The notes under the pieces are model-generated. The model was not told the DNA's origin and ran no database searches. It was given only the letters and a program-made list of their open reading frames with translations. Positions 9,411 through 13,063 of a stretch of DNA of 13,063 nucleotides are shown one piece after another; within the stretch, counting starts at the first letter, position 1; every line of letters begins with the position of its first letter. This DNA is from Hyphomicrobiales bacterium (GTDB lineage: Bacteria; Pseudomonadota; Alphaproteobacteria; Rhizobiales; Beijerinckiaceae): positions 1 to 13,063 of the forward strand of contig PXAW01000133.1 of the NCBI GenBank assembly GCA_003567055.1, given 5' to 3'. Position numbers and translations under genes: made by a program.

Positions 9411-9464
9411 GGTGTCGTCGTCCTGTTCGTTTCCGCTCGCGCCCGCACGTTACTCTTCAACCGG

Positions 9465-10766
9465 TTATTCCGCCGCCACGCGTACCGGATCGGAATGCGG
9501 GTTGGCCGCATAATCGTCGATCCGCTTTTCGATTTCATGCCGGAAATGGCGAATCAAGCCCTGAATCGGCCATGCCGCCGCATCACCCAGCGCGCAGATG
9601 GTATGCCCCTCGACCTGCTTGGTGACTTCGAGCAGCATGTCGATCTCGCGCTTCTGCGCCCTGCCCTCCGACATCCGCGTCAGCACGCGCCACATCCAGC
9701 CCGTGCCCTCACGACAGGGGGTGCACTGGCCGCAGCTCTCGTGCTTGTAGAAATAGGAGATGCGGGTGATAGCGCGCACGATGTCGGTGGACTTGTCCAT
9801 CACGATCACCGCCGCCGTGCCGAGGCCCGATTTCAGATCACGCAGCGTGTCGAAATCCATATGCGCGTCGGCGATCTGCTCCGCCGGCACCATCGGTACC
9901 GAGGAGCCGCCGGGGATCACCGCGAGCAGATTGTCCCAGCCGCCGCGAATCCCGCCGCAATGGGTGTCGATCAGTTCGCGGAAGGTGATGCCCATCTCCT
10001 CTTCCACGTTGCACGGCTTGTTCACGTGGCCGGAGACGCAAAACAGCTTGGTCCCGACATTGTTGGGCCGGCCCAGCCCCGAGAACCAGGCCGCGCCCCG
10101 GCGCAGGATGGTGCCGGCAACCGCGATCGATTCGACGTTGTTCACGGTGGTGGGGCAGCCATACAGCCCGACATTGGCCGGGAATGGCGGCTTCAGGCGC
10201 GGCATGCCCTTCTTGCCTTCCAGGCTCTCGAGCAGGGCCGTCTCCTCGCCGCAGATATAGGCGCCGGCGCCGTGATGGACGTAGAGATCGAAATCCCAGC
10301 CATGCAGGTTGTTCTTGCCGATGAGCCTGGCTTCATAAGCTTCGTCCACGGCGCGCTGGAGGGCGATGCGCTCGGCGATGTATTCGCCGCGCAGATAGAT
10401 GTAGCAGGCATTGGCCCCCATGGCGAAGGAGGCGAGCAGGCAGCCCTCGACGAGCAGATGCGGATCATGGCGCATGATCTCGCGATCCTTGCAGGTGCCC
10501 GGCTCGGATTCGTCGGCATTCACGACGAGATAATGCGGGCGCCCGTCATTCTGCTTGGGCATGAACGACCATTTCAGCCCCGTCGGGAAGCCCGCGCCGC
10601 CGCGCCCGCGCAGACCCGATTTCTTCATCTCGTCGACGATCCAGTCGCGCCCCTGATCGATCAGGAACTTCGTCTCGTCCCAGGCCCCGCGTTTGCGCGC
10701 AGCATCGAGATCCGGCGAATGGAAGCCGTAGAGATTGGTGAAGATGCGGTCCTTGTCCTGCAGCAT
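9465..10766 (-). CDS. nuoF: NADH-quinone oxidoreductase subunit F (FMN- and NADH-binding)
   Basis: This subunit oxidises NADH: it binds NADH and FMN and carries the [4Fe-4S] cluster N3. It is 433 residues, normal for the family. The Gly-rich nucleotide-binding motif [16 protein letters not shown] spans residues 51-66, ADESEPG is at 84-90, and the second nucleotide-binding region [20 protein letters not shown] is at 168-187. N3 ligands are Cys345, Cys348 and Cys351 in [12 protein letters not shown], with Cys391 in [13 protein letters not shown]. The ATG at 10764-10766 follows the nuoE stop after 12 bases; GAGG begins right after that TGA and leaves an 8-base spacer. Coupling with nuoE fits the NuoE-NuoF heterodimer. 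Nothing unusual is seen. Confidence 0.98.
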   Translation of the reverse strand: MLQDKDRIFTNLYGFHSPDLDAARKRGAWDETKFLIDQGRDWIVDEMKKSGLRGRGGAGFPTGLKWSFMPKQNDGRPHYLVVNADESEPGTCKDREIMRHDPHLLVEGCLLASFAMGANACYIYLRGEYIAERIALQRAVDEAYEARLIGKNNLHGWDFDLYVHHGAGAYICGEETALLESLEGKKGMPRLKPPFPANVGLYGCPTTVNNVESIAVAGTILRRGAAWFSGLGRPNNVGTKLFCVSGHVNKPCNVEEEMGITFRELIDTHCGGIRGGWDNLLAVIPGGSSVPMVPAEQIADAHMDFDTLRDLKSGLGTAAVIVMDKSTDIVRAITRISYFYKHESCGQCTPCREGTGWMWRVLTRMSEGRAQKREIDMLLEVTKQVEGHTICALGDAAAWPIQGLIRHFRHEIEKRIDDYAANPHSDPVRVAAE

Positions 10767-10778
10767 GTCGTTTTCCTC

Positions 10779-11972
10779 TCAGGACTCTGTGTCGCCGGCG
10801 GCGAGCGCCTTCGCCTGGGCGACCCAGTCCTCGCGGTCGATCCGCCCGGCGAATGACAGGAACTGCCCGACCCAGCGGATTTCCGGACGCCCCCACTGGG
10901 CGATCTGGTCGTAATGATAGATGCCGAGATTGTGCAGCTTTTCCTCGTTGGCCGGGCCGATGCCGCTGATCTTCTTGAGATCGTCGGGCTTGTCCTTGCG
11001 CGGTTTCTTCAACGCCTTGGGGCGCGAACCCACCGCATCGGCCTTTTCCTCGGGAGAAGCGTCCTTTGACAGCGCGGCGAGCTTTTCCGCGATGTCCTTG
11101 TCCTCGGCTTCGAGATCGACGGCCTCCTCGCCGGCGGCCTTCTGCTGGGCCGGCGCATCGGCGACAGGGCGCTCGGTTGCGCGACCGGCATCGGGATGGC
11201 CTTTCTTGGGCGCGACGGCGGCCTCTTTCTCGGCCTTCTTCGCTTCCTTTTCGAGCGATTCCTTCCCGGTCTTTTCCTTCTCCGCCTTGTCCTTACCCTC
11301 AGCCGGGCGCTGCGCCGCCTCTTCCTCGAAGCGCTTGCGCCAGGCGCCGACGAGGGAGCCGTCATAGAGCGCGGGATCGGTCAGCGTCTTGACGTCGTCT
11401 TGCGGCTCGGAAGACTTGCGCCCGGTCTGCGAGCCGACATTCACCTTCTTGCCGGCGGCGAGATCGTCGAGCAGCTTGTTGAAATTCTCCGGCGTCAGAT
11501 CCTCGTAGTAATCATCGTTGATCTGCACCATCGGCGCGTTGCAGCAGGCGCCGAGGCACTCGACCTCGAGCCAGGAGAACAACCCGTCATCGGAGACCGT
11601 CTGCTGCGCCCCGATGCGCTCTTCGAGCACCTTGCGGATCTCGTTCGAGCCGCGCAGCATGCAGGGCGTGGTGCCGCACATCTGAACGTAGAACTTGCCC
11701 ACCGGCTCGAGGTTGAACATCGTATAGAAGGTCGCGACCTCGTAGACGCGGATATACGGCATTTCCAGCCGCTCGCTCACCGCCTCGATCGCCTTTTGCG
11801 GCAGCCAGCCACCGCAATCGGTCTGGACGCGCCACAGGAGCGGGATAACCGCCGAGGCCTGCCGGCCTTGCGGGTATTTGGCGACGAGCTGCTTCGTCCA
11901 CGCCTCGGTCTCGGGCGTGAAGGAAAACTCTTTCGGTTGAACCGCTTCCGGTGCGAGCCTGCGAACGGCCAT
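10779..11972 (-). CDS. nuoE: NADH-quinone oxidoreductase subunit E with C-terminal HhH-like extension
   Basis: This is the thioredoxin-like [2Fe-2S] subunit (cluster N1a) that partners NuoF. The core occupies about residues 15-175, with ligands Cys99 and Cys104 in QMCGTTPCMLRG and Cys139 and Cys143 in ECLGACCNAP. The protein has 397 residues, more than twice the length of E. coli NuoE (166). After the core comes a linker (about 211-330) rich in Lys, Glu and Ala, likely disordered or coiled-coil, then a compact C-terminal domain (331-394) that begins DDLKKISGIGPANEEKLHNL, a helix-hairpin-helix-like motif. From memory, rhizobial NuoE proteins carry a similar tail, so it is a lineage trait rather than a chance fusion; its role in complex I is unknown to me. 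The ATG at 11970-11972 has an A-rich AAAAAAGG stretch upstream. It lies 101 bases after nuoD. Confidence 0.96.
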   Translation of the reverse strand: MAVRRLAPEAVQPKEFSFTPETEAWTKQLVAKYPQGRQASAVIPLLWRVQTDCGGWLPQKAIEAVSERLEMPYIRVYEVATFYTMFNLEPVGKFYVQMCGTTPCMLRGSNEIRKVLEERIGAQQTVSDDGLFSWLEVECLGACCNAPMVQINDDYYEDLTPENFNKLLDDLAAGKKVNVGSQTGRKSSEPQDDVKTLTDPALYDGSLVGAWRKRFEEEAAQRPAEGKDKAEKEKTGKESLEKEAKKAEKEAAVAPKKGHPDAGRATERPVADAPAQQKAAGEEAVDLEAEDKDIAEKLAALSKDASPEEKADAVGSRPKALKKPRKDKPDDLKKISGIGPANEEKLHNLGIYHYDQIAQWGRPEIRWVGQFLSFAGRIDREDWVAQAKALAAGDTES

Positions 11973-12000
11973 GATCGTGATCGCCTTTTTTCAATCCGCG

Positions 12001-12052
12001 ACACCGCCGAACGGTGCCGCCCGTCAAACCTGTCTCGCGCCGCGCTGCGCGA
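12001..12052 (-). other. Two short inverted repeats in the nuoD-nuoE gap
   Basis: The 101-base gap holds two potential stem-loops on the transcribed strand: TCGCGC-AGCGCG-GCGCGA (12035-12052) and CACCG-TTCGG-CGGTG (12002-12016, extendable by a G-U pair). Neither is followed by a run of T, so intrinsic termination is unlikely. They could mark an RNA processing point, or be chance in GC-rich DNA. No gene is seen in the gap. Confidence 0.3.
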
Positions 12053-12073
12053 CGCATCACCCTCGACCGGGGC

Positions 12074-13063
12074 TCAGCGATCGACCTCGCCGAACACGAT
12101 GTCGATCGAGCCGAGGATCGCCGCCACATCCGCCAGCATGTGGCCCTTGCAGAGGAAATCCATCGCCTGGAGATGCGCGAAGCCCGGGGCGCGGATCTTG
12201 CAGCGATACGGCTTGTTGGAGCCGTCCGAGACGAGATACACGCCGAATTCGCCCTTCGGCGCTTCCACAGCCGCGTAGACTTCGCCTTCCGGCACGTGGA
12301 AGCCTTCGGTGTAGAGCTTGAAATGGTGGATCAGCGCTTCCATCGAGCGCTTCATCTCGCCCCGGCGCGGCGGCGCGAACTTGCCGTCGGTCGTGGTGAT
12401 CGGGCCCTGCCCGTCCGGCGCACGCAGCTTCGCGATGCATTGTTTCATGATGTGGATGGATTGGCGCATCTCTTCCATGCGCACCATCTGCCGGTCGTAA
12501 TTGTCGCCGTTCTTGCCCACGGGGATGTCGAAATCCATCTCCTCGTAGCACTCGTAGGGCTGCGACTTGCGCAGGTCCCAGGCGACGCCCGAGCCGCGCA
12601 CCATCACGCCGGAGAAGCCCCAGGCATAGGCGTCGTCGATATCGACCACGGCGATATCGACATTGCGCTGCTTGAAGATGCGGTTCTTCATCACGAGGTC
12701 GTCGAGATCGTCGACCACCTTCAGGAACGGATCGCACCACGCCTCGATATCGTCGATCAGCTCCGGCGGCAGATCCGCATGCACCCCGCCGGGCCGGAAA
12801 TAGTTGGCGTGGAGCCGCGCCCCGGAGGCGCGCTCGTAGAACACCATCAGCTTCTCGCGCTCCTCGAAGCCCCAGAGCGGCGGCGTCAGCGCGCCCACAT
12901 CCATGGCCTGGGTCGTCAGATTGAGAAGATGCGACAGGATACGCCCGATCTCGCAGTACAGAACCCGGATCAGCTGGGCCCGGCGCGGCACCTCGATGCC
13001 GGCCAGCTTCTCGATCGCGAGGCAGAAGGCGTGCTCCTGGTTCATCGGCGCGACATAGTCGAG
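12074..13063 (-). CDS. nuoD: NADH-quinone oxidoreductase subunit D (partial, 5' end outside window)
   Basis: This is the 49-kDa-type subunit of complex I, related to the large subunit of NiFe hydrogenases, which forms the quinone headgroup pocket together with NuoB. The visible 329 residues begin [13 protein letters not shown], and the reading frame is open to the window edge. The Met at codon 7 is internal, so about 60-70 N-terminal residues are missing relative to a family length near 395. Family segments seen include [71 protein letters not shown] and the conserved C terminus DIVFGEVDR. The N-terminal His residues near the quinone site lie outside the window. nuoE follows after 101 bases. 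Whether nuoC is separate or fused upstream cannot be seen. Confidence 0.97.
   Translation of the reverse strand, partial: LDYVAPMNQEHAFCLAIEKLAGIEVPRRAQLIRVLYCEIGRILSHLLNLTTQAMDVGALTPPLWGFEEREKLMVFYERASGARLHANYFRPGGVHADLPPELIDDIEAWCDPFLKVVDDLDDLVMKNRIFKQRNVDIAVVDIDDAYAWGFSGVMVRGSGVAWDLRKSQPYECYEEMDFDIPVGKNGDNYDRQMVRMEEMRQSIHIMKQCIAKLRAPDGQGPITTTDGKFAPPRRGEMKRSMEALIHHFKLYTEGFHVPEGEVYAAVEAPKGEFGVYLVSDGSNKPYRCKIRAPGFAHLQAMDFLCKGHMLADVAAILGSIDIVFGEVDR

Noticed and set aside
8601..10856. Very long open frame on the plus strand (751 codons) opposite nuoF and the first part of nuoG
   Set aside because: It mirrors well-supported minus-strand genes with intact motifs. Its product is rich in Arg, His, Ala, Gly and Asp, as expected for antisense of GC-rich codons, and it has no recognisable domain.
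12022..12027. TTGACG as a -35 element for nuoE
   Set aside because: No -10-like hexamer is found 16-18 bases downstream on the minus strand.

Overview
The window holds most of a bacterial respiratory complex I (NADH:quinone oxidoreductase, nuo) operon. Every gene lies on the minus strand, so the operon reads from high to low coordinates: nuoD (5' end outside the window), nuoE, nuoF, nuoG, nuoH, a small unnamed membrane-protein gene, nuoI, nuoJ, nuoK, nuoL, nuoM and nuoN (3' end outside the window). Coding density is very high. No RNA gene, mobile element, CRISPR array, attachment site or origin was seen, and no gene-free stretch exceeds 300 bases; the longest gap is 174 bases, between nuoI and nuoJ.

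The DNA is clearly GC-rich by eye. The gene order, the NuoG lacking the N7 cluster motif, the short NuoI with the alphaproteobacterial [16 protein letters not shown] signature, and above all a NuoE carrying a long charged linker plus a C-terminal helix-hairpin-helix-like domain all point to an alphaproteobacterium, probably Hyphomicrobiales (Rhizobiales). The genus is not called.

Layout by function. 9465-13063 encodes nuoF and nuoE of the NADH-dehydrogenase module (FMN, N3, N1a) and nuoD of the quinone-reducing module. 7329-9410 is nuoG, which carries the N1b, N4 and N5 clusters. 6285-7304 is nuoH, the membrane subunit that forms the quinone tunnel. 5504-6004 is nuoI, which carries N6a and N6b and delivers electrons to N2. 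1-5329 encodes the hydrophobic proton-pumping arm (J, K, L, M, N). Together the products oxidise NADH, pass electrons through FMN and Fe-S clusters to quinone, and pump protons across the inner membrane. All catalytic, cluster-binding and proton-channel residues that could be checked are intact, so the operon looks functional.

No evidence for a new multi-gene system was found. The points that go beyond a routine nuo operon are: an 85-residue two-helix membrane protein between nuoH and nuoI, starting at TTG behind a perfect AGGAGG; a nuoI-nuoJ gap with a strong stem-loop and a weak promoter-like pair; a His-rich, internally duplicated cytoplasm- or periplasm-facing loop in NuoL; the NuoE C-terminal extension; and a fixed 12-base spacing at five gene junctions, with the stop codon next to or inside the next gene's ribosome binding site.
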